This document shows, one piece after another, positions 20,801 through 30,995 of a stretch of DNA of 64,000 nt; position 1 is the first letter of the stretch, and each line of letters opens with the position of its first letter. The stretch is from Notospermus geniculatus. Taxonomy: Eukaryota; Nemertea; Pilidiophora; Heteronemertea; Lineidae. A program made the translations under genes and the position numbers. Location: contig NMRB01000398.1 of assembly GCA_002633025.1 (NCBI GenBank), positions 69,010-133,009 of the forward strand, written 5' to 3'. The notes beneath the pieces are model-generated. The model made no database searches, was not told where the DNA came from, and worked only from the letters and a program-made list of their open reading frames with translations.

Positions 20801-22034
20801 GGGAGGAATTGGCGGATGATAATGAGGTAATGAGTAATGGCTCTGTTCCTGATTAGCCAATCAGCATCCAGACCAGAATCTTGGTCTGCTCGTAACAGAA
20901 ACTTATCGGATATTTGAAACAGCGGCTTGGTGACCGAGAGTAGACATTATGCCACACACATGCAAGACGATTCAGGACAGCTCACAATTTATTGTCATCC
21001 CCCCTTGCCACAACCAGGGGAAAACATTTTATTGATTCATAAATCATGATATTGATTCAAAACATTCAATGGGAGAAAATAATTTACAACATAAAATACC
21101 TTTGTTATAAACCATTCTCCGTGTATGAATAAAAGTGAAAGTTTCATAATAACCTCACGATATTCTAGCGGAAATTCTGGTGGAAATATCTGCGGCTATA
21201 TCTCAGCTGTACAAAGAGCAATACTGGTTTGAAATTTGGTGTGTGGTTGAATTCTATCCTGATGGTTGTATTTGTGCGAGAATTTGCCAACGTGCGCACC
21301 CTGCTGGGTTATTTTTTGAAGGTTTTGGAACGTTTCTGAACGATAAAAGTACGAGAAGATCGTCATAGATGATGTCTGTTTTATACCTGAATCAGTAGTT
21401 TGTGTTACGTATGGCTTTTGTTGATGAGCTTGTGAAATGACTGAAGTTGACGGTAATTTGGAAACATACATATGAGCCAGTTGCGGGATTGTTTTCTGAT
21501 GGGGTTTACATCCGTGGGGCGTAGGGTCATTAAAGCGAATAGCTCGCGGTGTTTGTTGACAGTTGTTTGTTGACATGCCTCAATATCAAGCGCCGTTTTG
21601 AGAAAAAGGCGAAGGAAGGATTTTATTTTAATGGGAAATGCATTAGACAACCAAACTTCGGAGGCGTATTGTGCAAAATCTGCCGCTTCGAAATCTATGT
21701 GAATAGTACAAAATGTACATTTTCACCGGCTGAATTTGAAAAAATGTCATTAATCCATTTTAACAAATTTTTAATGGAACCTCGTCCCCAGGTGCACGTT
21801 CGCATATTTGCACAGGTTTTGCCTATGACTGGAGCACGGCTTTGCCTGGAGGCTAGATTCACTCTCTATGGGAGGTACCACCAAAAATCAAAACAAACCC
21901 CGCGAGCTATTCGCTTTAATTACATGCGGCGGGGGTGAGTGAAGTGGTTTATTGTAAGTTGTATAGCAGTGCACAGGTCGTAGTAGGCTACTGAGTAAAG
22001 CTGTACTTCCACCTATCCCAAACCCACCAAGACT
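20801..22034. other. Dispersed repeat flank; no supported gene
   Basis: 20801-20920 continues the repeat shared with 35420-35520 (AGCCAATCAGCATCCAGAC). The open frames at 21196-21938 on both strands have no recognisable domain. CCCCGCGAGCTATTCGCTTTAAT (in pieces) near 21899 and a complementary segment near 21529 form a short inverted repeat. Confidence 0.4.
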
Positions 22035-22035
22035 C

Positions 22036-22180
22036 CAGGGCTGGGTTGCACAAAACTCATGTTAGCGCTAACATGATGTTAGCGCTAACATCATGTTAAA
22101 TGACGTAAAATGACAATGGATTTTGACGTCATCTAACATAAAAGTTAGCGCTAACACCACGTTGTGCAACCGGCCCCTGG
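22036..22180. mobile_element. hAT-like MITE (CCAGGG ends, GTTAGCGCTAAC core)
   Basis: The left CCAGGGCTGGGTTGCACAA and the reverse complement of the right end (CCAGGGGCCGGTTGCACAA) match closely. The arms contain the palindrome GTTAGCGCTAAC several times. CAGGG-type termini suggest hAT. No clear 8-bp duplication. Confidence 0.65.
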
Positions 22181-22192
22181 TTTCTTGCGCGT

Positions 22193-22219
22193 ACATGTAC
22201 ATGTACATGTACATGTACA
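22193..22219. repeat. (ACATGT)n microsatellite
   Basis: Four to five units of the palindromic hexamer ACATGT. Confidence 0.85.
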
Positions 22220-22239
22220 CCTATTTTTTGCCGTGCCTA

Positions 22240-22560
22240 TAAATAGACCCGTGTTTGAAAACCCCGTGTTTATTAGACCCGCCAAGCTCGCCGGGCTGCG
22301 AACTTTTTTTTCCTAACCGATATATCCATTACGACCAACTTTTTTTTCCTAACCAGTATAGCAAAACCTAATCCTAATACTACTCCCAAAACTAACCCTG
22401 ACCCTAACCCTAACCCTTACCCTTACCCAATCATTAATCTTCTATTCACTTCGTTAAGTTCGTTTCGTAATGGATATACTGGTTAGGAATCTATACTGGT
22501 TAGGAAAAAAAAATCCGCCGCCGGGCTACTAATTCAGACACGTGTGTCACCCGGGCTTTT
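22240..22560. repeat. Inverted repeat with telomere-like TAACCC core
   Basis: Outer words TTTTTTTTCCTAACC (22300-22365) and GGTTAGGAAAAAAAAAT (22497-22514) are inverted. The centre (about 22390-22430) is a degenerate array of CCCTAA/CCCTTA units. Flanking parts match the CCCGTGTTT/AGCCCGGC dispersed repeat. Confidence 0.6.
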
Positions 22561-22593
22561 AGATTGGTGTTAGCGCAACGTGACTCGGCAATT

Positions 22594-22984
22594 ACTAGTG
22601 CTGAAAGGGTAAATGTCGTCCTGGGTATATACAAAGATTACCCAGGATCTCAGTCTTCACTAAAACAATACCCTGGGTGTAGTTTCGGTAACCGACCATC
22701 ACCCAGCATCCGGAATCAGTGCCTAGGAACGAGTCCTAATTAGAAATCCCGTGGAATCTCGCGGTCTCGCTGTGGGATACTTTTTGACTTTCGCTGTTCA
22801 TGATATTCTTCAGGTAGTCACGTGACCACGGGCGAGATAACCTCGAATCCAGGTGTCATACTACGATGCTGGGTGATGTTCGGTTACCGAAACTACACCC
22901 AGGGTATTGTTTTAGTGAAGATTGAGATCCTGGGTAATCTTTGTATATACCCAGGACGACATTTACCCTTTCAGCATTACTAGT
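22594..22984. mobile_element. Foldback element with about 115-bp arms
   Basis: Left about 22594-22712 and right about 22862-22984 are nearly perfect reverse complements: GCTGAAAGGGTAAATGTCGT, CCTGGGTATATACAAAG, GGTAACCGA. The spacer is about 150 bp. Non-coding. Confidence 0.85.
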
Positions 22985-23406
22985 TATCAAACCCGGCCAC
23001 AGATGGCGCGGTAAGTGTGTTGCGTATTGCGCATGCGCTATAAACAAAAACCCTCGCGAAATTTGAGCCGCAAACGCGACCTCTCACGCCGTGTTTAGTA
23101 GCCTAACTAATGATTGAAATGTACTGAAAATAGGAGTAAGCGCGTGGCGGTTTTTTTTTCGAGCACGGGGAAGAACCGTGTCTCAAAGGTTCCACCATTG
23201 GGATATGTGGAACTAAGGCTTACGTCGCCGCTGTGGATAGGACAGTTAATCACTGGTTGTTGTGTACACGCCATTACACGGCTGCGTGTAGGCCTACACC
23301 GTGTACAATGCCGATACACTACGGCTGGGGAAGCCTGGGGGAGTGAGGCCGATTTCCAGGTCGACTATTTTTCAATCACTGCAAATATCGTAAGTTCAGA
23401 AAAATA

Positions 23407-23713
23407 ATGCTACTAAGAAATTACGCGAGAATACCTTTGTGGATAATCGGTTATATATGGGGGTATCCCATAGAAAGACGCTTCGAACTGCGATTCACAC
23501 GCTTCAAGAAAGTCAACTCGTCGGCCGAAATCAAATGGATTACCGATGGAAGTGTTAAAGTTGAAACACAGATCGAGTGTGCATTGGCTTGTAACGAGCG
23601 AGCCACCTGCATTGGTCACATTCGAAAGAAGAACTACTGCATATTCTTCATATTATCTGAGTATGTTTTCCTGGCAGCGGATCAGAAAATGAACGCGAAA
23701 ATGATTGATGAAG
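23407..23713 (+). CDS. PAN/C-type-lectin gene, exon 1 (PAN/apple-like domain)
   Basis: ATG at 23407; the frame is open back to about 23347, so a further upstream exon with an acceptor near 23399 is possible. Residues about 30-90 look like a PAN/apple domain: FTRFKKV, then KVETQIECALACNERATCIGH with spaced cysteines. The weakly hydrophobic start could be a poor signal peptide; a secreted or cell-surface product is expected from the domains. The exon ends at a GTAAGG donor (23714) after the first base of a codon (phase 1), matching exon 2 at 28182. Reading past the donor runs into a hAT-like MITE and is intron. Confidence 0.65.
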
Positions 23714-23732
23714 GTAAGGCCCTCTGCTCCGA

Positions 23733-23984
23733 GGGTCGGATCCAGGGTCGTCAGAAAGGGGGGGGCGTAGCTCTACGGAGGCGGTGAGCACCGAGAGCGC
23801 GAAGCCCAAACGGAAGTCTGGGAAAAATTTCACAATTTAAGTGCTTTTAGATGCATTTTACTGGCGTCTGGGAGCAAAAAAACTCGAATTTTTATGTGAT
23901 CGAATTTTTCTTGCTGCAAAAATCACTGCTCTGCCAAAAATAGGGGGCGTATGCCCCCACGCCCCCCCCCCGGATCCGACCCTG
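23733..23984. mobile_element. hAT-like MITE in intron 1, 8-bp target duplication
   Basis: Ends GGGTCGGATCC and GGATCCGACCCTG, flanked on both sides by the exact 8-bp repeat TGCTCCGA (23725-23732 and 23985-23992), the duplication length of hAT elements. The interior has G-rich and C-rich tracts complementary to each other. It lies 20 bp inside intron 1 of the lectin gene. Confidence 0.8.
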
Positions 23985-23992
23985 TGCTCCGA

Positions 23993-24506
23993 CAGGCACG
24001 TTTCCCAGTCCGGCGAAATTTCCTTTAAAAGAAACGTTTCGGATTGCGGACTCTCACAGCTTCCGATTTCAGACTTCGTCTGTGAATTCGGGAACTGTCA
24101 GAATTCGGACGCCAGAAACTTGAAATCAAAATCCGGATATGAGAACAATATCGGGAGTTTTTTTAAGTTATCACATTGTAGCAGCACCCCGAGCAGCACT
24201 ACATTTCTCTTTTCACAAACGGCGTTTGTATTTTTGTGGTGGCGATCAACAAGACCGGAAACATATACATGTCGTAGTTGTCATGGTGTCTGTCCATCTG
24301 TCCGGCCTGTAAGTTGGCTCTTGCAACAGCTACAGCCCTGAAAATAAGACATCCACTGTAACTTGATCCTGGTTACGTGATATGTGGGTCATGGTGATAT
24401 TGATAGGCCTATATCAAAGGTTGATATTTTGCCTGTCTCTTTCAGCGAAGTGCTGATAACTAGGCTTCTTGGCCACTAACAGTTCTATTAAGTCCCCCCC
24501 CCCCCC
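23993..24506. other. Intron 1 sequence
   Basis: Open frame remnants without domains. Treated as intron of the lectin gene. Confidence 0.4.
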
Positions 24507-24537
24507 NNNNNNNNNNNNNNNNNNNNNNNNNNNNNNN
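24507..24537. other. Assembly gap (Ns) flanked by poly-C
   Basis: 31 Ns between C-homopolymers. True size unknown. Confidence 0.95.
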
Positions 24538-24703
24538 CCCCCCCCCCCCCCCCATGTTCATGGCTATTTGATATTTTGAGATATCTCAGGATTTGATGCA
24601 GTTAGCGACTAGAACTCTGCCTCAACCCATCAAACAAATGTCAACAAGGATGTTATTGCTGCTGAAATTGTCCACCTGGAGTTTTCAGGTCACATTCAGA
24701 GAT

Positions 24704-25504
24704 ACAGTTGAACACGAAATTATTCATACACCATGAAAAATTGTAGAAAAAAATATTTAGAAAATACCTATCAGCTGCACTGGCGCGTCTAGGGCTTCAT
24801 TAAAATGACTTTTAGTCGTAATGTACAGAGATTGAAAAATATGGGCAAAATATCACAATTTAATTTCAAAACAACATGAAAAACCTGACTTTTTAAAATT
24901 TCAAATATTTGATTCGAAATTGATTTCATATCGTACTATCTTGTCATAGGACCTTTGTGAAAGAAATGTTGGCATGAATACACCTCTTCATTTTTGCGGC
25001 ATAATTTTGAAGAACTGGACGATTTTGATGGCTTTTTCTCCATTTTTTCCATTTGTTCAAATTATGATATCATATATGATTGAACAAGTCAAAAAATTCA
25101 AAGGTCAATCCTTTTCATTTGACTCTATGGGCTTGATGGCATTCCACTTTTTTTTCTCAAAATTCTTCAAATTGTCTGAAGTATCAAATGTGGAAATTGA
25201 ATTGATATCTTGCAATTTAACAAAATCGAAGTGCAGACTTTCTTTACCGCAATTTTTAGAATTGGTCATAGGATGACATGATGTCAATTTCGAATCAAAT
25301 ATTTGAAATTTCAAAAAGTTAGGTTTTTCATGATACTTTGAAAAAGGTGATATTTTGCACATATTTTTCAATCTCTGTACATGTACATTACGACTAAAAG
25401 TCATTTTATTGAAGCCCAAGACGTGCCAGTGCAGCTGATAGGCATTTTCTAAATATTTTTTCTATACTTTTTCATGGAGTATGAATAATTTCGTGTTCAA
25501 CTGT
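24704..25504. mobile_element. Foldback element with about 240-bp AT-rich arms
   Basis: Left arm from ACAGTTGAACACGAAATTAT; right arm ends in its complement. Inner matches include AATATTTAGAAAAT, CAGCTGATAGG, ACGACTAAAAGTCATTTTA and TCGAATCAAATATTTGAAAT. The central spacer is about 320 bp. Non-coding, in intron 1. Confidence 0.8.
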
Positions 25505-25850
25505 AAGCTTACATGTATCATGGTGATATTCGATGTGTAAATTTGATAATATGAAATAATTCGACTGGCTGGTGTCGGGAGAAGCCTAAGACTTTCACCC
25601 AAGGGGGGTTACCACTTATGCTCTTTTTCGGATTGTGCAATGACCTTGATTGTTTGAGGTCAAGGTCAAGTTCAAATTGTTTTAATATGGCTGTCCTAAG
25701 AACTTTAATAGAACACCAGTGAGCATCATGGATCCAAATCATACACCCCGATTATCCAGGATGCTTCTTTCGTTTATGTAATGACATTGATTGAAGGTCA
25801 GAGGTCAAGGTCACAGTTAAAATATAGCTGTAAGATTAAAATGGTCAATC
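25505..25850. other. Intron 1 sequence; nothing recognised
   Basis: No open frame with a domain and no clear inverted repeat. Confidence 0.4.
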
Positions 25851-25994
25851 TTTGGCAGAAAACTAGATAGTGACCTGAAACCAAGTACATGTACTGTTGA
25901 GGATAATCTTTCAAATTTTGCAATGACCATGAATTGGGAGCTCAACAGGACAAACTTAAGCAGTCCTGATACGGACACAAGTTCATAACACTAA

Positions 25995-26145
25995 AGGCCC
26001 GAACCCACTGACGCGTTTTCGCGCAGCGGGAAAACGCATCGGCAGAAAATGCTTTGTGAAAAGGCAGCGGAGCGAGAAAATAACAAAGGATTTGTCGGGC
26101 AGTGATGAAACCGCGGCAGAAAAACGCGACAGTGGGTTCAGGCCT
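25995..26145. mobile_element. Harbinger-type MITE, TAA target duplication
   Basis: Ends AGGCCCGAACCCACTG and the complement of AGGCCTGAACCCACTG, flanked by TAA at 25992-25994 and 26146-26148. The interior is rich in CGCG words. 151 bp. The 3-bp TAA duplication and AGGCC terminus are PIF/Harbinger-like. Confidence 0.8.
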
Positions 26146-26154
26146 TAACAGTAA

Positions 26155-26393
26155 AGGGCCGTTTTGACGGGCATTTTTATCGCCGCGATAATCGCTACTT
26201 TTTTAACGCTCAGTAAAAACGGATATCGCTTCGTAGGTCGATCGATTGTTGATCGAGTTTTACCATGGCTTTTTTCTCTCGTTGGCGATGCCACCCGCTG
26301 TTGGCGTTTTTGGGGTTTTGACGGGTGTTTTGGATGCGATATCGCCAACCGCGTTAAAATCGCCGCGATGTAAACGCCCGTCAAATCGGCCCT
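26155..26393. mobile_element. Second Harbinger-type MITE, TAA target duplication
   Basis: Ends AGGGCCGTTTTGACGGGC and the complement of AGGGCCGATTTGACGGGC, flanked by TAA at 26152-26154 and 26394-26396. Inner arms share ATCGCCGCGAT. 239 bp. It sits 9 bp from the neighbouring MITE. Confidence 0.8.
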
Positions 26394-26505
26394 TAAGTCA
26401 AGAAGTCTAGCTGGCGTTATGGAACCAACACGATAAAGTCCTTTTCACTACATCAGTCCGACCAATCGCACTTATAACCTAGCCACTCTTATAACCTAAC
26501 CATTA

Positions 26506-27358
26506 AGGGCGAGCCATTGTTATGAATTTTTGAAATGTGGTCAGGCGTCGTAAATAAAAGATGTCAAAATACCATAAAAGTACAAGTTGTATGACGGAAA
26601 TGAAGGCACCTCTGGGGTCTATAAGTCAAATGGAATTGAATGAGACGCATCTTGGAACGAACTAATTAGCTAATAAGTTGAAACAAAAGACAAGTAATCG
26701 GTACACTTTCCCAGGAAATGTTACATTTTGAAGATCAAACGACATGTGGATCATAAAGTTCGAGTTTTGTTCTACTTAGTCCACCCATTTTGATAGCAAT
26801 ATTTTCAACAGGTATAGAGTACTCGGCATGCGAATTCCATGATTGCTGCAAGATTTTCCAAAACAGGGCGGCCATATTGGATTTGGATTTTACTTCCTGG
26901 TTGTCCTTTTTGTACTGAGCGTGTATGGTTCACATGAAGAGCATGTCAGGACACCCTCGACACCCCAGGTTCTATGTGTTTGTGACATTGTTGTCACACC
27001 TTCAATGTGTCATTTACACGCTCCTTCTCCAAGAAAATTGTACCTGTTTTTCATGTTTGGTGAATTTCTTTGTTATTGATTATGTAATGTAATTAAGTTG
27101 TAATTCTTGGGACTTTGCTCATTTTCTGTTTCTATAAAGCACAGTGATCACATTGGGCCATAAAAGCAGTCAACTGGAGGTGTCTTTATTGCTTTTCTCA
27201 TAGGGGCCTCAATTCAAGCAATATGAAAATGTCAAACGATGGCTTGCCCTTAATTCCATTTTATGTCTACATTAATTCGCGCCCATGCCCATTTCTAGAA
27301 TAGAAATTGTCATCGCCCCGATGTCCTTTTTCTTGTTAGATTAGTATTTTTCAACCAA
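26506..27358. other. Intron 1 sequence; no gene
   Basis: A short open frame at 26843-27079 has no known domain. Nothing else recognised. Confidence 0.4.
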
Positions 27359-28041
27359 TACACTCTAAAATTTGCTGGGTCATTTTTGTAACCCAATACA
27401 GGTGCAACGTTTTTCAGTGTGGCCATTTCTGTGTGTGATTCCCATTTTTCGGAACACACTGGGAAACGAACTGGCTGATTCTCTGTGTGTCGCCCATTGT
27501 CAAGTCGCCGCTTATTCCGTCAATCTATTGTAATGTCACACTGACAGACGGGCCTCACTCAAACGCGTTACACCGGTTCAGGCAAACTGGGTGAAACCTG
27601 GATCAAAATAACCCAGCACATGATCAGATTTGACCAAGTGTAGGGGTCGAGATTATGGGTCATTTTGGTTGAAAATGACATAGGCCCGTATTCTAGAACC
27701 TTCCTTAATTCTAAGGTCTACCTTTAGCTATTGTTTGCAGGGCCGAATACAAAAGCTTAAAGCGGACCTTTTAGAGCTAAGGAGGCTTCTAGAATACGGG
27801 CCATAGTGTTGGTTGAAATCTACCCAATGAACCAGTTCTACCTGGCGTGATAATTACATGTATGTTCTAATGTGCAAATACATAGAATATTAATAAAGTA
27901 TGGTTTGAAATCTAAAGTTAAAGTTGTGAATGTTTCTCTTTCAGAATTATGAAAACAATGATTACATAACATCAGTTTTCTCTTTACCACACAAAAGGTT
28001 ACGTGCTGTGCATTGGTATATCCAACAAATTTTAGAGTGTA
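27359..28041. mobile_element. MITE with TACACTCTAAAATTTG termini
   Basis: Left TACACTCTAAAATTTGCTGG and right CCAACAAATTTTAGAGTGTA are complements. The interior includes GGGT/ACCC-containing words such as TAACCCAGCA. It hosts a second MITE at 27683-27802. Non-coding; in intron 1, ending 140 bp before exon 2. Confidence 0.75.
27683..27802. mobile_element. Nested MITE, GGCCCGTATTCTAGA family
   Basis: Ends GGCCCGTATTCTAGAA and the complement TTCTAGAATACGGGCC, flanked by ATA on both sides. Inside the 27359-28041 element, so it is younger. The same terminus occurs at 37995 and 41296. Confidence 0.8.
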
Positions 28042-28181
28042 GAATCTCGTCACTTGTCACTGACAACCAGTCAAATGATGCAATGAAATTCCACCGAGGG
28101 GCGGATGCGATTTGGATTTCAGAAGTTCGCATGATCGACACAAAGTATTGAAAAACATGACTTCCATTTTATACTTTTAAG

Positions 28182-28364
28182 GGGGACATTACATGGAGAT
28201 TGCGGACAGCAATGAGAAGTATCACATGTACGACATCATCACGTCACCTTTACTGTCCTTCCATTACGCGCGGAAGAGTTGCATTAATAAGGGAGGAAGA
28301 CTGGCTGAAACCGAGACATATGCTGAGTTCGAGGCTCTACGGGCGAACGTAAAGTCATCAACAG
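28182..28364 (+). CDS. PAN/C-type-lectin gene, exon 2 (first half of CTLD)
   Basis: Acceptor AG at 28180-28181, donor GTAACC from 28365. It enters in phase 1 (two bases complete the codon opened in exon 1) and leaves in phase 1. The protein shows the first half of a C-type lectin-like domain: GHYMEIADSNEKYHMYD, then SFHYARKSCINKGGRLAE with the first conserved Cys and the GGxLAE turn, then EFEALRANV. Together with exon 3 it completes the fold. Confidence 0.75.
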
Positions 28365-28529
28365 GTAACCACTCTCGTCGATGCAACGGTTTGTGAAGAC
28401 TTTTTTTTAGCAAATGCGAATTTGATTGGCCGAGATGCGTCACGTGAGCGGTGGACATTTTTTTATGTCTCTCGCTCCAGATGCAATGTCCACCGCAATA
28501 GGCAAAGCTCAGACAGTTCCACCTCCTTA

Positions 28530-28737
28530 AGCCTAGGTCACGAATGCACCAGGCCCCGTACGATATTCCCCACCCAGCGGCTTACTGTGGATTCTACAGA
28601 CTGAAACACTGATTTAGATGAATTATGCCGAATTCGCCTCAAATGCGAAGGAATGGATCAAAATGGGCACCGTAGAAATTGGCCAAAATGTCTGTTTTTA
28701 CTCGCCGCGGAGTGGATACTAGTATGTGACGGGGGCT
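28530..28737. mobile_element. Harbinger-type MITE, TTA target duplication, in intron 2
   Basis: Ends AGCCTAGGTCACGAATG and the complement of AGCCCCCGTCACATAC, flanked by TTA at 28527-28529 and 28738-28740. A second inverted pair near the middle includes GGCCAAAATGTCTG. The AGCCTAGGTCAC terminus equals that of the 10.7-kb element at 51677. Confidence 0.8.
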
Positions 28738-28740
28738 TTA

Positions 28741-29442
28741 CTCTGGCACCAGGTCCGAACTAGCCTACATGTAGGCCTATATTGATTACAAGCTCGATGA
28801 TGTTGAGAAGGCCTGAAGAAGAGCTTTGTGGCAGACACAGTTGCTCATATAGAAGACAAGCAAATGCTTTTATTTCAGATTAGTAGCGTTGCCTAGTGCA
28901 TTTGTATTGCGAAATTCAAGTAAAAGCATTTCCTATCTTTATTCGTATGACCCATGATCCACAGTTTGGCCTCTCTTCCCCCTTCTCCTTGTGCTCATCA
29001 TTCGACGATCTGACCGCCTTCAACTGCCCGAGGTAGGCCTAATCTGGTCGGAAACCCTGCAGGATTTTAGAAGCCTTTGCCCAACGCGAAAAAGCGCGAT
29101 CGATTTGGTAAAAAGTGACGACCGATGTCTGTCGGAGTTTTTGAAATGTTACAGACCTGGAATGAAGTTCTAAACGAAGTAAAAAATCCTTTCCTGTGTA
29201 GAAGACCGGCGGGTGTTGATACATGTATCATGGCGGCGGTCATTACTGTAGTTTATCGAGCTGTGATGCATTGTGGGATATGGCAGAAACAACAAATGAA
29301 CAATCCCCTGGATTTTCCTCCAATGAACGGCTAGTCCGTAAAGACAGGTAGGGTCTGGTGCAATAACTTAGCATGACCTACACGTGNTGCTGTTATCATC
29401 AAGTGGCTTGGTCATTTGTCCAACAACTTCCAAACAGTCAAC
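28741..29442. other. Intron 2 of the lectin gene; probable left flank of the Harbinger element
   Basis: A single N at 29387. Open frames on both strands without domains. The left end of the Harbinger transposon should lie here but I could not identify it. Confidence 0.4.
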
Positions 29443-29596
29443 ATGGGACGCAGCGAAGCGGACAAGAAGATTGAAAATTTGATTTTGGAGGTGGAGAAGA
29501 ACCCTGCTCTGTACGACAAGGGTTCTGAATTTTTTAAAGATACAGTCAAAAAAGATGATATGTGGAAAACGATTGCAGATAGAGTTGGATTTAATA
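29443..29596 (+). CDS. Harbinger MADF-BESS protein, exon 1
   Basis: The likely start is the ATG at 29443 (MGRSEADKK); an in-frame ATG also lies at 29416. It reads the first half of a MADF (Myb/SANT-like) DNA-binding domain: IENLILEVEKNPALYDKGS, then FFKDTVKKDDMWKTIADRVG. Donor GTAAGT from 29597, phase 1. The following intron is 2.4 kb and contains the antisense transposase exon 2. Confidence 0.7.
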
Positions 29597-29650
29597 GTAA
29601 GTATTTATACAGAACGTGATGAGAATCAGTTATTCACATTATTTACTGCA

Positions 29651-30968
29651 GATAAGGTAAAGTGGGGTAATAGTAGCCCCCTTTTCACCTATTTTGTAAA
29701 CTGCACAGGTTATTTCTTGAGGGACACCAAAAAATATGCCCGAATCTTGTAGTGGCACTTCTTCTGACGGAATCACTTGAAATTCATGGCACAGCAACCC
29801 AAAATATGCATCTGAGAGCCATTTCAAAAGTAGGAGTCAGGGGCTACTATTACCCCGTAGGTATGGGGTAATAGTAGCCCCTCGACAAAAATGTTCACAT
29901 GTTCAATTTCTTTTCATGAAATCTTTTTTCTATCGCAACATGACCTTGTTAGTGATAATACCGTACTGTTTTACATGTAGGTCTGTATCACAAAAAAAAG
30001 AAAATCTGACATTTATTTTAAAGAAGATTACCTTGATTTAAGGAACAAACCTATTTGAAGATATGAAGCAGAATCATTTGACTAGTCTGACCTGCAGTAA
30101 ACACAAAGCTTGGCACCTTCTTAGAATTATACTATTCAAGTAGCTGTCAAATACTGTTCCGAAGTTATTTTGCAGTAAAAAAAACACTTGTTTTTTAAAA
30201 AAAAAGCTATTTCAATCATGTTCGGCATCCTCACGGTCCTTTACGTATGTGAGTAGCTTGCCATTTTAGTAAATTAACTCCTCAATTTCAAAAGTCCTCA
30301 CAGAATTTAATCAATAGCTGAAATAAACAAGCACCGGTCACTTCTTTCCCATGATATTTTGTTTTGTACATTCCTGTTTGTATGTGATACTGTAAATTAT
30401 TGTGTTTTAACTTGAAATAATTAGTGAAAGGGTTAAAATGCATCAAAAATACGAAATTAGGATTGGGATAAAGGCTAAAATGAAGATATTTCACATTCCC
30501 TTCCTCTCAGTAAAGATATAGCGAGTAAAGCTAGGGGCTACTATTACCCCCAACCAAGGGGCTACTATTACCCCAGGTGCACCCTCTACGGAAAAATGTT
30601 ACTAATTTTTTTTCAGTGAATAGTTGAAACAAATACTTCCTACAGGTGATTCTACACGTGATGCATGTTCACTCAACCAACTCTCAAACATTGGCTTCAG
30701 AAAATACTGTTATAAAACCTAATATGTAAAAACTTTGAACCACTCTTATTTTTGTACAGTGTTGTTGACTTGAGTACTTCAAATGGTCATTACTCTTAGA
30801 CAATAGGTGACATAATCATTAACTCTGTCAGTTATGGTAACTAGAGATACAATATAATCCATGCATGTATTGGTTGTTGAATTGATTCATTCATTTCTGG
30901 AATATCTATCAAAAACCAGGCTAGGGGCTACTATTACCCCGGGGCTACTATTACCCCACTTTGCCTTA
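29651..30968. mobile_element. Foldback element with repeated GGGGTAATAGTAGCCCC motif
   Basis: The ends TAAGGTAAAGTGGGGTAATA and the complement of TAAGGCAAAGTGGGGTAATA match with one difference over about 28 bp. The 17-bp near-palindromic word GGGGTAATAGTAGCCCC or its complement GGGGCTACTATTACCCC occurs about seven times: both ends, near 29842 and 29865, and near 30533 and 30556. About 1.3 kb, non-coding, inside intron 1 of the MADF gene. Confidence 0.75.
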
Positions 30969-30995
30969 CATGTATGTCAGAAGAGCTCGTCCGAT

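Larger units (their letters stand above)
25851..26505 (+). repeat. Dispersed repeat, copy 2, split by two MITEs
   Basis: 25851-25991 and 26397-26505 together match the uninterrupted copy at 19112-19375. The break lies exactly where the MITEs 25995-26145 and 26155-26393 were inserted. Confidence 0.8.

Noticed and set aside
22390-22430. True chromosome end
   Set aside because: The CCCTAA array is short, degenerate and enclosed in an inverted repeat with unrelated DNA on both sides.
23714-24341. Continuation of lectin exon 1 into a longer open frame, and a separate protein at 23841-24341
   Set aside because: A good donor lies at 23714 in matching phase with exon 2. The downstream frame is intron plus MITE.
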